Source of the DNA: Phanerodontia chrysosporium
Lineage: Eukaryota > Basidiomycota > Agaricomycetes > Polyporales > Phanerochaetaceae
NCBI GenBank assembly: GCA_001910725.1
Contig: MJGA01000010.1
Location: forward strand, 372,001 to 436,000
Length of the DNA stretch: 64,000 bases
Direction: 5' to 3'
Shown: positions 38,901-49,432 of the stretch, in pieces
Layout of the letters: each line of letters starts with the position of its first letter
Numbering within the stretch: position 1 is the first letter of the stretch
The notes under the pieces: generated by a model
Told to the model about the DNA's origin: nothing
The model's database searches: none
What the model saw: the letters and a program-made list of their open reading frames with translations, nothing else
Made by a program: the position numbers and the translations under genes

Positions 38901-39507
38901 GTTCACTTCGGACGAGACACAGTCGGGCGTGCGGTACCGCGCGGTGGCGGACTGGCCGGTCCTTGGTCGCAAGCTGCGGAAGGACATCGGACGCGTGAAA
39001 AACGCGCTGCCGAACGTGTCGAGCGACGACATCAAGCGCTACCGCGAAACTGGCAAGCTTGTCGTCGACGGCATCGAGCTCGTGGAGGGCGACCTCGCCG
39101 TGCAGCGGTACATTGAGCTTCCCGCGGGCGCCGAGACGCAGTACGCGACGAACACGGACAACGACGTCGTTGTACGCCTTGACATCCAGATCCACCCAGA
39201 GCTCGTCGGTGAGTGGCTCGCGCGCGAGCTCATCAACCGTGTGCAGAAGCTGCGCAAGTCTGCCGGCCTGCAGGCGACGGACGACGTCGACGTCTTCTAC
39301 GTGTTCGAGGCCGAGGAGAGTGCGACGGACATTGTGCAAGCGATGCGCGAGCACGGCGAGACCATCCACCGCACCGTCCGCAGCGTGCTCAAGCCCGCGG
39401 GCGAGCGCCACGCGCGCCAGGAGTTGCTTATCGAGGAGGAGGTTGAGATTGCGGAAACGAAGCTGACGCTGTCGCTTGCACGCCTGACGGTAGTCGATAC
39501 TGCATAG
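35982..39507 (+). CDS. ILS1: Cytosolic isoleucyl-tRNA synthetase
   Basis: Six exons (35982-36003, 36063-36244, 36297-37312, 37363-37755, 37808-38738, 38794-39507) give 1085 residues. The enzyme charges tRNA-Ile in the cytosol. The class I signature HYGH is in [12 protein letters not shown], and KMSKS is in [15 protein letters not shown]. The CP1 editing region contains [11 protein letters not shown]. The anticodon-binding region contains [17 protein letters not shown]. The first exon is only 22 bases, and the splice to FNFPKEEEK restores the usual N-terminus. The frame is perfect over 3.26 kb. It is convergent with SNU23, with 84 bases between the stops. Confidence 0.97.
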
Positions 39508-39591
39508 ATTAAACATGTACAACAATATATGTGCTCGTAGAATACAGGGTTCCGGGGACCTGGGGTGCTAGTAATACAAGAGCAGCTCGTT

Positions 39592-40373
39592 CTACTTCTT
39601 CGTGCTGCCAAAGCCTGAGAAGCCCATCGCGGCCATCATGTCGTTCTCGTCCTGTTGTGCCGCTGCATCCTTCACAAGCTCGACGCGTGCCTGTTCGCGT
39701 GCAGCCTTCTTTGCGGCCTTCTTCTCAGCACGAGCCTTGGCCTCGCGCTCCTTAATCTCTGCCAGTCGCTGCTCGAAGTCAAAGGACTTGGCATTGGATG
39801 CCTCCTTCGTCTTCTCGCGCAGGTACGCTATCCGTGCACGGACCTGCTCAACGGTTGAGCGTTCTATTCGGGTTGTCTGACCAAGTGCACGCAGATCTGC
39901 ACCACGGTGTCAGAGCATGAGGTTTGCGAGAGATATTCATATGCACGTACGTGAACGACCGTTAATATGATCGAGATAGCCTGTGCTGTCCTTGTATGTC
40001 CTGTTGCAGACCTCGCAGTAGAATCCTGGCACACCCGGCCCTCGCCCGCTCGTGTTCTGCACGACCATGGTCTTACCGAGATTCTTATCGAGGTCGAGCG
40101 AGCCCTCACGCCGTTTCATGAGCTCGGTTGGCTTAGGCAGGTCCTCTTTCTTGCCCCGCCGTGGCTTTTTCCCTATGAGAGTGCGTTGGTACGATTATGT
40201 GAGCCGGAGAGGGTACGCTACGCACCTTGCTTCATACGCTCTTCGTTCTCCTTCATGCGTTCCCGCTCCTCCTCATCCTTCCGCTTCGCCCGCTCTGCAT
40301 ATTCCTCCTTGTCCCACTTCTTTCTAAAGTCCGTATCAGAGGCCTTGGTTCCATATGCGCCGCCGGATGACAT
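39592..40373 (-). CDS. SNU23: U4/U6.U5 snRNP zinc-finger protein SNU23/ZMAT2
   Basis: Three exons (40373-40226, 40172-39951, 39896-39592) give 224 residues. SNU23/ZMAT2 joins the tri-snRNP and acts in spliceosome activation in the nucleus. The N-terminus has the FRKKWDKEEYAERAKRK start typical of the family. The U1/matrin-type C2H2 finger is CEVCNRTYKDSTGYLDHINGRSH-like; its second His codon is split by the last intron. Then RALGQTTRIERSTVEQV and a charged helical region follow, ending GFSGFGSTKK. The frame is intact. Confidence 0.95.
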
Positions 40374-40678
40374 GGCGTGAGGTGACAGTGGTGGTGCGGA
40401 CGAGGCCCAGCGGGATGTTGACCCATCACTCCCGCTGCAGACCCTAACCTTGGTACAGGGCTTACATCAATCTTGAGACTGCCACCTTCTATTCGCTCTT
40501 CAGCTTCAGACTTGTATCTCGCTCACGTTTGTTGGCAGGATACCTACTCAATCTTCGAAAGTTCGGATACTCTAGAAGTTTACTAGCAGGCAGGATGCCC
40601 CCGCCGACGGATACAGATGTCGAAGCCTCCCAGTTTCCAATCAAAAGCTTGGAACCTTTGAACATCCCTCGAGAACGG
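40374..40678. other. Intergenic region between SNU23 and split F-box gene
   Basis: Head-to-head promoters are expected here. No gene or clear motif was recognised. Confidence 0.4.
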
Positions 40679-41280
40679 ATGATTTATAGATGTCTACTCA
40701 TACATGAGCTTCTCGCAAGAATTGTCCGCATCCTCCGACCTCGTGACAAGCTGCGTCTTGGCCAAGCCTGCCGTGCATTCTACGATGTCGCCATGGATGA
40801 CCTGTGGCGGGATCCAGGAAGATTCGGGCATAAGCTGATCTACTGTCTACCCAGAGATACTATATGCTTCGATCCCCGGGACTCCACTATTGTAAGTACT
40901 CGGCATGTATTTACCGTCATCAGGTGGAATTGAAGCTCGTTATGTAGCATGTCTGGCGGGAACCGCATACGGGCGAATGGGATAGATTCATACATCATGC
41001 ACGACGTGTCAAGGTCCTATCGTTAGTTCCTCATCCTTGGGGTGTGTCGAATCTCTCGCACTACTTGGATGTCCTCCGCGACGCTTTCCGCGGACGGCCT
41101 GTCCTGCCTAACGTTCGGGAGATCCATGTGGCCCCAGATTTAGTACCAGGCCTTGACATCTTCCTTCACGAAGGCCTCTCAAAGTTCCACCTTCTTCGTT
41201 ACACGGCTGAGGCCTGCGAGATTGTGGTTCGCTTGCTCAAACGCACATGTACATGCCACCTCGAATTGTCGAAGTACCGC
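40679..41280 (+). pseudogene. F-box gene copy 4, 5' half (interrupted)
   Basis: Exon 1 is 40679-40891 and exon 2 starts at 40948. The F-box segment IHELLARIVR with LGQACRAFYDVAMDDLW is followed by EWDRFIHHARRVK and RGRPVLPNV, as in copies 1-3. The family match runs to LELSKYR at about 41280 and then stops. By alignment with copy 2 the next segment should be TRLKEYEDLLYSCS-like. That segment occurs 6.9 kb downstream at about 48210, on the same strand, with the remainder of the protein. Confidence 0.82.
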
Positions 41281-41878
41281 GCGGACTCGCGGCGGACTCG
41301 CGCAAGCGCCGACAACCGCCCGTCGTGTGGCGCGGAAGCAAAACGCCTCCGGGCAATCGTGGCTGTCGCCACAGCTTCCCTCCACGGTAATTACTATACA
41401 GTTTTAGCTTAGCTAATCGTCCCCACTCCGTTGTATACGCCCCACAGTCCCCTCTCGACACTCAGAGACTTCCTTCCCCTCTGAGTGTGCGTTTCCCCTT
41501 GTACCTGCGGACTCCAGTAGTATACTAACCCATGTATTAGTCTACCGGACTGAGTGTCCGCCCTATAGGCCCTGCGCACCCGACCGAGCCTCTCGGTCGC
41601 CCCGTACCAGAAGCGCCGCTTCCCGCGCACTTTTGATACGAATCTCTACAGATTTCCAAATTGGGGCCTGAGCGCGGCCTATCTCTCGAAACAACAAAGG
41701 AATACTGATCTAGTAACAAATAAGGCGAGTTGGGCGGAGGGGGTATATCCGAGGTTGACCCAAACGGGAACGCACGGTGTCGCCATTTCTGGTGCTTACT
41801 CAAGCATCGGAGTTCGAAATAGATAATTATTTTCTGGAGGATATCCTCGTGCGTCGATATCGAGTACAGTACGACGAC

Positions 41879-44800
41879 ATGCCTCTGTGGCGGACGACTC
41901 CAAGCGACACAGAGCTCGAACATGACCTGCGCAAGGTCGATAGCATACTAGAAGTCATACAGAACAATGAAATGCAGTTGGATTATTTTTTATTCCTCCT
42001 CTTCGTGCTCAAAGACTGCAACGGCTTGAAGATCCGCCGAACTCCCAAGCACACACAGATGGTGGTCGCAGTCATCAACGGGTCCTGGGACTACACGATC
42101 CCGGACATCGTTGAAGTCATCTTTGCAAATGGATGGGAGTACAACTACCGGCGAGACGACGAGAGCATGCCGAGCTTCGGGAGCACATTCTCGCCGTCGT
42201 CGCCTGTGAATACCATCCGCCATGCACACCCCGGTCTTATTGCCTGGGCTGTCTGGTTAACAACAGACTTCATACAAGAAGAAGCAAAACGACTTACCGC
42301 GCACGAAGCAGGACTACGCCTTCGAGGAGCTACCAAACAGAAGCCACGAGGCGATGCTGACCAGCGATCGCAGGCGATCGCAGTCACCGTGCCCGTACCG
42401 AGCGGTTCAGCGGGCGGACGTGGATTGACGGGCGTGGTGGGAGGGATTAACGATGCCGTCGGAGGAGCGAGGCGTGATGACACCGCAGGAGCCGGAGGTG
42501 CAGGCGAGGATGCCGAGAGGGGAGGCAAGGTGCAACCTGGACCCCTGGCTGGAGTTGCGGCGGGCTCGAGGCAGCGTCGTCACCGCGAGCAGAAGTCAAA
42601 GGACCCTCTGGTGTCGTGGGAAGCCCTGTCCACCTTCAGTTTCCGCTCACTCCAACAAAAATTCGAGGAGACCGCACCAATAATGTGGCACCTAACCAAT
42701 GCCTATAGCAACCCCACGGTCCAGGAAGGTCGGGTTGCCGTAGTGCGACGTCGAAGGCCGCAGACACTGGTGAGGACCTTAGTTCCTGAAATTCTCTGCA
42801 TTCGACAACTCACCGGTGTGTCAGGCGAGCGCAGCGCACATGGCTGCGCTGACCTTCACGCACACGAGCGGCGCGAACCTCTATGCGTACACACGCGGCA
42901 TCTGGCTCTTTGCTAGCCAGGCGCACCGCTCGATTTACCGCGTGGATAGCCGGCTTGGCCTCTGCGTCGCATACCAATCGGTGTACCATGCATTGAATAC
43001 AATGTCGAAGGGAGCGCGGGACGAGCTGCAGGCCCTCGTAGCTGGCGTCCTGGGGATTCGATGGGTCGATGCGGTCGGCGACAACGTTCAGTCTTACCAC
43101 AAGCAACGGGAGCTTCGTATTGGACGGCAGAACCGGATGCTGAAGGGCTTTGCGGGGGCCGTAATCGAGATCGAGGACTTTGACCCTGAAGCGTACCGAA
43201 TTGAGCCATATCTAGAGCGGAGGCGAAAACTGGACCGTACAGGACTCACAATAGACACGATAGAGTCAAGTCTGAACCCACAGCACTTGGAGAACGTCGC
43301 GGTGGGCCAATTCCTGACCGCCCTCATCTCCTATGTACCGGCTCTATCGCATCATCAGTCAAGCGTCGAAGCGTTCTATAAAGATAATGTCCGCACCGAG
43401 TTTCACCTGCCACCGGACCGGAAGAGCAAGGTGTATCCGCTGGCCACTAATAGTGCGGATGAAGCACGCATGGAGGGGATGAAGGAGGCCGTACACGATT
43501 TCTTGACAGAGCAGTTGGGCATCACGGCGAAGTCGTTCCCAAACCGGCTTTTGGTCTTCTCGGGGGACGGCTTGACATTTGAGCAGCTCATAAAGCTAGT
43601 CAAGAACATGTCACTAGAGGAGAGCGATTATGAGTCGCTCCGATTTGTTGTGCCCATGCTCGAGTTATGGCACACCAAGTGGACGGACCTTAGTCGTGTT
43701 ATCCGAGCTCATGCGGGCACTGCGCACCCTGAAGACCCCTCGACGCTCGCTGCTATCGCCTCCGCGATATCGATGCCAATGCCATCTAACCTCAAGAAGG
43801 TTCCCTTCTATGACAGCGCGCATATTCTCGACTTAGCCCTCGATGCAACCTTACTGAACTGCTGGGAGTGAGTACGGCGATGGTCACTGCCAAGGTAGTC
43901 TCAGATTGTTTACCCTCTCGTTACAGAGTTGCCTTGAATATGGTTGACTTGGCAGAATTCTTTGATGGCCAGCCTGGTATGACCTTCGACGTGCTGGTTG
44001 CGTATGCTCGCCTGCTTGCAAAGTGGCATGCGACAACTGCGGCATACAATCGAGCACAATACCCGCACCTATTTCCTGTGAGCAGTAGCGGGGATTCTGT
44101 GCCGCTTGGGACTCCGTGGGATCCAATGGAAGGTATAGCCTGGATGCGAAGGGGGAAAGACCCTGAGGGCGGTATTGAGATGGACGTATCGCCAGTGGTG
44201 AAGGGCAGAGAGAAGGTGGAGAACATAGCCGCAGGAGAAGACGAAGAGGTGCTATTAGACTTGTCCGACCTCACCACAGATTTTTCGCTTCCTGAGGGTG
44301 CTGAGGCCCCTGATATCACATTGGCAAACGAGATACTCTTCATCCGCGATGGTATATGGTGGCGCGAAGTCGGTTTGGCGACTGGAGACGGCGATCCGGG
44401 GCGTATTTGGGAGGTCTATAAAGTGAGCATTACAGGCTGCCCTTCGTCACTATCTAACATAGCCATCTGACACAGATATGGACGATAACGTTTGCAGGAA
44501 GCGGGAATCCCAACTACTCGCAATATCTCCTAGAATTATTCTGCAATTTCACTTGGGAATTCCCACCAGCGTTCCGCAAGAGTGTCCTGAAGAATCTTCT
44601 TGTAAACCTGCATGGCGAGCCAGGCCGGTACATCGAGAAGGACCTTATGCAGGAACATTTTAACTTTTGGCTGGAGGAGCTCGCTAAGCACAAGGGGAAA
44701 GACTTCGATGACAAATTCTACCGGGACGTCATATCAATGCATGTCCACAACTTTCTGCGCATTAAGGAAGAGATGGAAGAGTTAGTATCCCTGAAAGCAC

Positions 44801-45192
44801 GGCAGAAGAAACATAGCAAGCCACACCTTCACAATGAGCTTCGAGCGGCAATGCAACTCCTACGGCGGGGCCAAGTAAATCGTCGCCGACCTGGGCGCCA
44901 CATGGGTTTCGAAGCCGAGAATCACTACGAGAGGGGCAGGCAGTCTCTGCAGCAGGCAGGGATAGCTAATTTCATTGCGAAAACGAAGTTGTACATGGAT
45001 ATCTTAGGGGATGCAAGCCTCCCCTTCAGCGGACCTGACGAAGACATTGCCGAGCAAGACGAAAGCGGCGATCACGATGACGGCGAAAGGAGCGAAGACT
45101 GTGCAAATTGGGCATGGCAAGGTGGGCCCCCGAGTCCGCTATACGTGCAGAACGGCCAACTGGTGATATCTGCTGAAGCCAAGGGGGGTTAG
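41879..45192 (+). CDS. DUF6589 domain protein
   Basis: Four exons (41879-42769, 42825-43867, 43927-44422, 44476-45192) give about 1048 residues from the first ATG; the frame is open from 41777, so an upstream start or leader exon is possible. DUF6589-like landmarks include VAVINGSWDY in the N-terminal part and WVDAVGDNVQSYHKQREL. Further on are LLVFSGDGLTFEQL, LELWHTKWTDLSRVI and ANEILFIRDG, then RIWEVYKIWTITFAGSGNPNYS with LLELFCNF. The middle (about residues 150-260) is a Gly/Ala-rich low-complexity linker. The C-terminus is acidic. I recall DUF6589 as a high-copy Agaricomycete family of unknown function. No DDE nuclease triad or known integrase motif was recognised. It is the only intact gene in the inserted block. 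Confidence 0.78.
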
Positions 45193-45851
45193 ATGACGAC
45201 TCGAGCGATTCAGACGACGAGAATAAATAATACGTACCATCGCTCACTTCGCACCGGGCTGACTGACGATGTGTCGCTTCTTTTGTTGGGCTACCGCGGT
45301 AGTGTCTGCCCGGGGCCGCTTTGCCGCTGTCTTCGCCGTTGCAGGTCTTGCTGTAGTCTTCTTTGGCGCCTCTACCAATCCCGATTGGCGGACACCGGTA
45401 TGCATCACAAACACCAGCTCCGGGCAGGCTGTCGCAGAGGAACCTGTAAAGCAAGGGTTAGTACTTTCTGGCATAGGAGCTGAGGGACTACTGTTGGGGG
45501 ACCGGTGTAGTATCGGAAATTATCAGTAGGTACTTTATGCCGTACAGAAGTGGACGGATTGGCAAAACAAGGAGAACTTGAAGACGGAAAGGGACCGTGT
45601 GATGAATTATGTGTGTTTATATTAGAATAGGGCATGGGGGACCGCATATGGGAAGGCTGAGACGACGGGAGCTGAAGGGGCACGAAAGAAGATGCTACGA
45701 ATGAATCTGAACTCCTAAAGGGAAGGGGATGATTAAAATTTGGGGCGTACAGTATACCAGCACTATTCTCATTCTCGGTGATGGCTGCAACGTTGCTGAC
45801 GGCATGTGCAGCAGACGTAGGGCATCTACAAGTACATGAGCACTAGGACGC
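45193..45851. other. Spacer between DUF6589 gene and RecQ-like gene, with a small basic ORF
   Basis: Minus-strand frame 45244-45474 encodes a short Lys/Ala/Arg-rich, histone-tail-like stretch ending QKKRHIVSQPGAK. It has no clear start signal and may be a 3' exon or chance. The rest is purine-rich and shows no gene. Confidence 0.3.
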
Positions 45852-48046
45852 TTATATGCATGTTATAACTCCGTACCTTGCTTGCGAATCTATGCCGCTA
45901 ACCTCGACATGGCGTACGGAAGGTGTACGGGGTGTCGGATCGGCCGACGTGACGGCGAGTGGTGTTGGATCGGCGGTGGGGACGTCGCTCGGCTTGCATT
46001 CGGTGGTCGGATCGTCGGCAATGGCAGCCTTCTTCTTTTCGATAGTCTCCTTGCGCTTCTTGTTCGCAGCTGCCTGTATCTTCTCATGCCGCCTATCGTA
46101 CCTTGCGTTGAGCTGCGTGACCAGCGCAAAGAGAGCTCCAGCGTCCTCGTGCACAAACTCCCAGTCCCTCAACCGCTCCCGTAGCGTATCGATGTCACGG
46201 ATGAGGTGAAGGTTGTCAAGAAGGTTGTTGAGGCTAGTACCGGTCCAGTAGGCTTCGTAATGGATATTCTCGATTCGAGGGCCGGTCCTCGAGTGCCAGT
46301 GGTTGATCGCGAAGGCTTGAAGCGCCATGGTTGCATTCTGACGCATTGGCTTTGTGAGCGGCTTGTAGATATTTCGGGTTTGGCGCATTTTGCCCTTGGT
46401 GTCTGTGAAGGCTATGGGCTCGGGGTTGGCACAGGGAGAAGGAGGTGGCGAGCAGCTGGAACAAGGGTAGCGGCGATTGGCGGCTATGCAATTGAGGCCC
46501 GCACGAGTGCCACCAGGCTGCAGCTTATCGCTCCCGTATATGCGGTTCTTCTCCGCAACCAGACACCTCATATCCACATGGGCCAGCAACAGCCTCAGGA
46601 TCCCTTTATCGAGACGTTCACCCATCTCCTTTACAGTCGCCTTTGCTTTCCCCCCCTTCGACTTCCCCTTGTTTGTACCGCCAATCGCCGCCGGCTTGCC
46701 TTTCGCCGATCTGGTCGCCGATGGTGCTTCACCGTCTACAACCCCCGCCTCAGGGACGGTGTTGAGGATACCGGATGTGCCCGGGCCTTGGACAACGCTA
46801 GGGAGTGGTGGGATATCTGGAGGCCGAGCTGCAGCTGCAGCAGCATAGACATGCGTCTCGATATAGGTGCGTTCTCTGGTTTCGCTCGCAGTACAGCTCC
46901 ATGATTGAATAAGGCCATGTACTGTCTGCGGAAGACCAAGGGTAACGACGTCTTTGACGTTCTCGATGGAGATAGCCCGCCGTAGTGCTGCGGTTGCAAC
47001 AATCGCCGTCGTCTCAGCATTCTCCTTGAAGAGCCGGACCGTCTCCTCGCAGTACCCCGCTGAGCAAAGAGGCGTTCAGATTCGAACTCGGCTCCTGCGA
47101 TGATGGCCAGGCGGTAACTGGTTGAACAGATAGGCCACGACTCTGAAGCACAAGTCGATCGTTTCACAGAAGATGATCGTCTTGCTGCCTGGCTGAATGG
47201 CCCAGCGGATGTCAGGAAACTGCGCGCCGGTGAGGGAGTGCGAGAGGACGTGGAAAATGGTGCGTGTGTTCTCTGATTCAAGGGGCATTCGCAGGTAATG
47301 AAAGTCCGTGTTGCTCAGGGCCAGCCGCTTACAGACAGCCGTGTAGTCGTCCCCATCCGTCAACGTTAAGGTCGCCGCCACAAGGCTTGCCCCAGGCAGG
47401 CGCTGCGGTGTCTTGGCGATCTCATCATAGGCGACGCGGTAGTCCCGTGCACCTGGATCCAGCTTGTGCACATCATCGATGCCGACGATGACAACATGCT
47501 CGCTGAACACCGGGTCGCGAAATAGCGCGTCGACTTCAGGGGTGACGAGGCGATCCGGTGAGAGTACTATCACCTCCCACTTGAAGTGTCTGATTTCCTC
47601 ATAGATGTTACGTCCTTCCGCCCTCAGTTTCAGGCTCGTCGTGCTCTCTAAGCAGATGGCCTTTAGGCCAAGCTCCTCCACAGCCATTACCTGCTTCAAG
47701 TGAGTGCTTGATCTATTGATATTCGGCTAGCACTTACATGTCTTTGTCCTTGTTCAACTAGCGGCACGACCACGATTGCAATCGGCTTTCCTGCTAGCGG
47801 CAGGAAGCCCGTCGTCGGGTGCTGACTCAAGTACTTCACTACCAGCAACGGTCCGCAGAAGTGTGTGGTTGTTCCATAAGGAACGACGACGAGTTGCGGA
47901 ATACCGTCGCAGGCGTGTAACCACGATTTGAGCTGGTGGTCTGGCCGGGTTGTCCAGTCTATATTATAAGTAGATATAATGTATTGGGCGAAGGCTTGCC
48001 CTTCCTCGGATAGCCAGCGAGTACTGAGCGGGAGCCTTCGTCGCAT
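45852..48046 (-). pseudogene. RecQ-like DEAD/DEAH helicase, degenerate
   Basis: Exon 1 is 48046-47738 and exon 2 is 47693-45852, all in one frame except TGA at 47076-47078. The fold of a RecQ-type helicase is visible. The Walker A site reads VVVPYGTTTHFCG in place of a GxGKT motif. Motif Ia lies in IAIVVVPL. Motif II reads GIDDVHKLD in place of DEAH. Helicase C starts KTIIFCETIDLC, and a VATAAL motif V region follows. The arginine-finger site reads IQSWSCTASE instead of QRxGRxGR. A PCSSC segment near residue 450 resembles the RecQ zinc-binding part. The C-terminus is Lys-rich with TADPTP-type repeats. It lacks every catalytic residue, so it is a decayed or pseudo-helicase. Confidence 0.75.
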
Positions 48047-48199
48047 TCACGTCGCGTTGGTGATAACTCTAAAACTCTAATTTGACAAGTTCCTCGCTCC
48101 TCGGTCCGATTTCCTGAGTCTTATCTTCAAACTCCGCTCTCCGAGCCGTCTGCCGTGCTCTGCCGAGCCTCTGATCCGTTTCTCACGACCCCCTCCTCA

Positions 48200-49174
48200 C
48201 AAGGCGTCTTAAGTGTGACTAGACTAAAGGAATACGAAGATCTGCTATACTCATGCTCTAATCTTCGATTTCTATCCACTTCGGTGCCTCTGCATCCTAA
48301 CGCATTGGTCGGGTTGGCCGCGCTACCTTTTCTCGCACATCTTCATCTATACTCACCCTGTATGCAAACAGAGGAAGATTTCAGGTCGACCTTATATGAC
48401 ATCACCTTCCCTTCCCTGCGGTATCTGTCGCTACATAGCACCGGGGACGACATCATTCGTGGTCTCAGTGCTACTTCCTCACCCACGTTGGAAGCACTTG
48501 AACTTGGCTTGGATTGGGTCCATCCATGCGGCCGCCCTCAACAGAATGCACTGCCTACCACTTCCACAGACGATGTCTCAGCACTCTTCAAGCTCATTAC
48601 AAAGTATTCAAACTTATGCAAACTCCATGTATTCCCTCCTCCAAACTGGCCCCTGGCGGACTCATTTTCCGCCAATACTCTTGCGCCGCTAAGAGCCTTA
48701 AACCTGGTCGAGGTAATCATCTACCGGTTCAATTTCGACCTGCAACCCGATGATATTGTCGCCATGGCGCACGCGTGGCCACGTATCGAACGACTCTACT
48801 TGGGAGCCCATGGCGCCGATATTCTAGAGACCGAGCCGCATATCTGCATCGAGGACTTGCTTCCTTTCGCGCAGCACTGCCGGCTTCTCTCATCCCTGGA
48901 GCTCATTATTACCGGGTCGAGTGTTCTCTCGTGATCACCGCTTCCTGCCGATGCACTGGCTGCGCACAGACGTCTCAGCACACTCAGTCTGGGACCAGTG
49001 CCCATCATGAATGCAGGAGACCGCGAGCGAATCGCCGGCTTTGTGCTCACCGTATTCCCGAACGCAATTGTTCAGGGGGACGACGAACTGACTCAAGAAG
49101 CCCTGTGTGCTCTTATTGAGAGCGCGAAATCCAAAGCACATGTCGATAGCGAGGAAGCAGTAGGACGCGCGTAA
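48200..49174 (+). pseudogene. F-box gene copy 4, 3' half
   Basis: The LRR-like part of the F-box family resumes: TRLKEYEDLLYSCSNLRFLSTS-like start, then PSLRYLSLHS, and HICIEDLLPFAQHCRLL near the end. In-frame TGA at 48932-48934 interrupts it; the same frame then continues (RIAGFVLTVFPNAIVQ) to TAA at 49172-49174. The codon is consistent with CGA to TGA. It lacks its own F-box and start. Together with 40679-41280 it makes one complete family member. Confidence 0.8.
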
Positions 49175-49432
49175 GCACTGTACCCCTTACGGACCACCTC
49201 AGTGTCGCTGACGCTACAATCTTAGATTATATACCGGGGTCAGGACCTAGCATTAGCCTTGTGTATACTGACACACAGAAATACGCATACATTTGAACGT
49301 GACCAGACTACCACTATTAGCACTGTTCGCCCTAAGTAACTCCAGGGCTCGACCTGACAACTCCCTTTGAGCGGTACCCGAACCAGAGTATGCAGCGATG
49401 GAGGCGTCACCGCGTCTGTTACCGTGAGCTTC

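Larger units (their letters stand above)
41281..48199. mobile_element. Candidate mobile element of about 6.9 kb inserted in an F-box gene
   Basis: The two halves of F-box copy 4 abut this block within about 20 codons of the expected junction. The block contains a DUF6589 gene (+) and a convergent RecQ-like helicase (-), neither related to F-box genes. No terminal inverted repeats, long terminal repeats or clear target-site duplication were found at the edges; only the trinucleotide GCG is shared. The left edge is a GC-rich repeat with two copies of GCGGACTCGCG (about 41279-41300). A perfect 8-bp-stem hairpin lies at 41581-41599. Boundaries are accurate to perhaps 30 bases. Mobility is inferred from the interruption, not shown. 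Confidence 0.65.

Noticed and set aside
41879..45192. KDZ-type or other DDE transposase for the large gene
   Set aside because: Sequence landmarks fit DUF6589; no DDE pattern or zinc-finger cap was recognised.
46206..46904. Long plus-strand open frame opposite the RecQ-like gene
   Set aside because: It is antisense to the better-supported helicase frame and shows no domain; GC-rich coding DNA gives such shadows.
41281..48199. Helitron or LTR element as explanation of the insertion
   Set aside because: The helicase is RecQ-like, not Rep/Pif1; no long terminal repeats, reverse transcriptase or CTRR-type end was found. The hairpin at 41581-41599 is internal.
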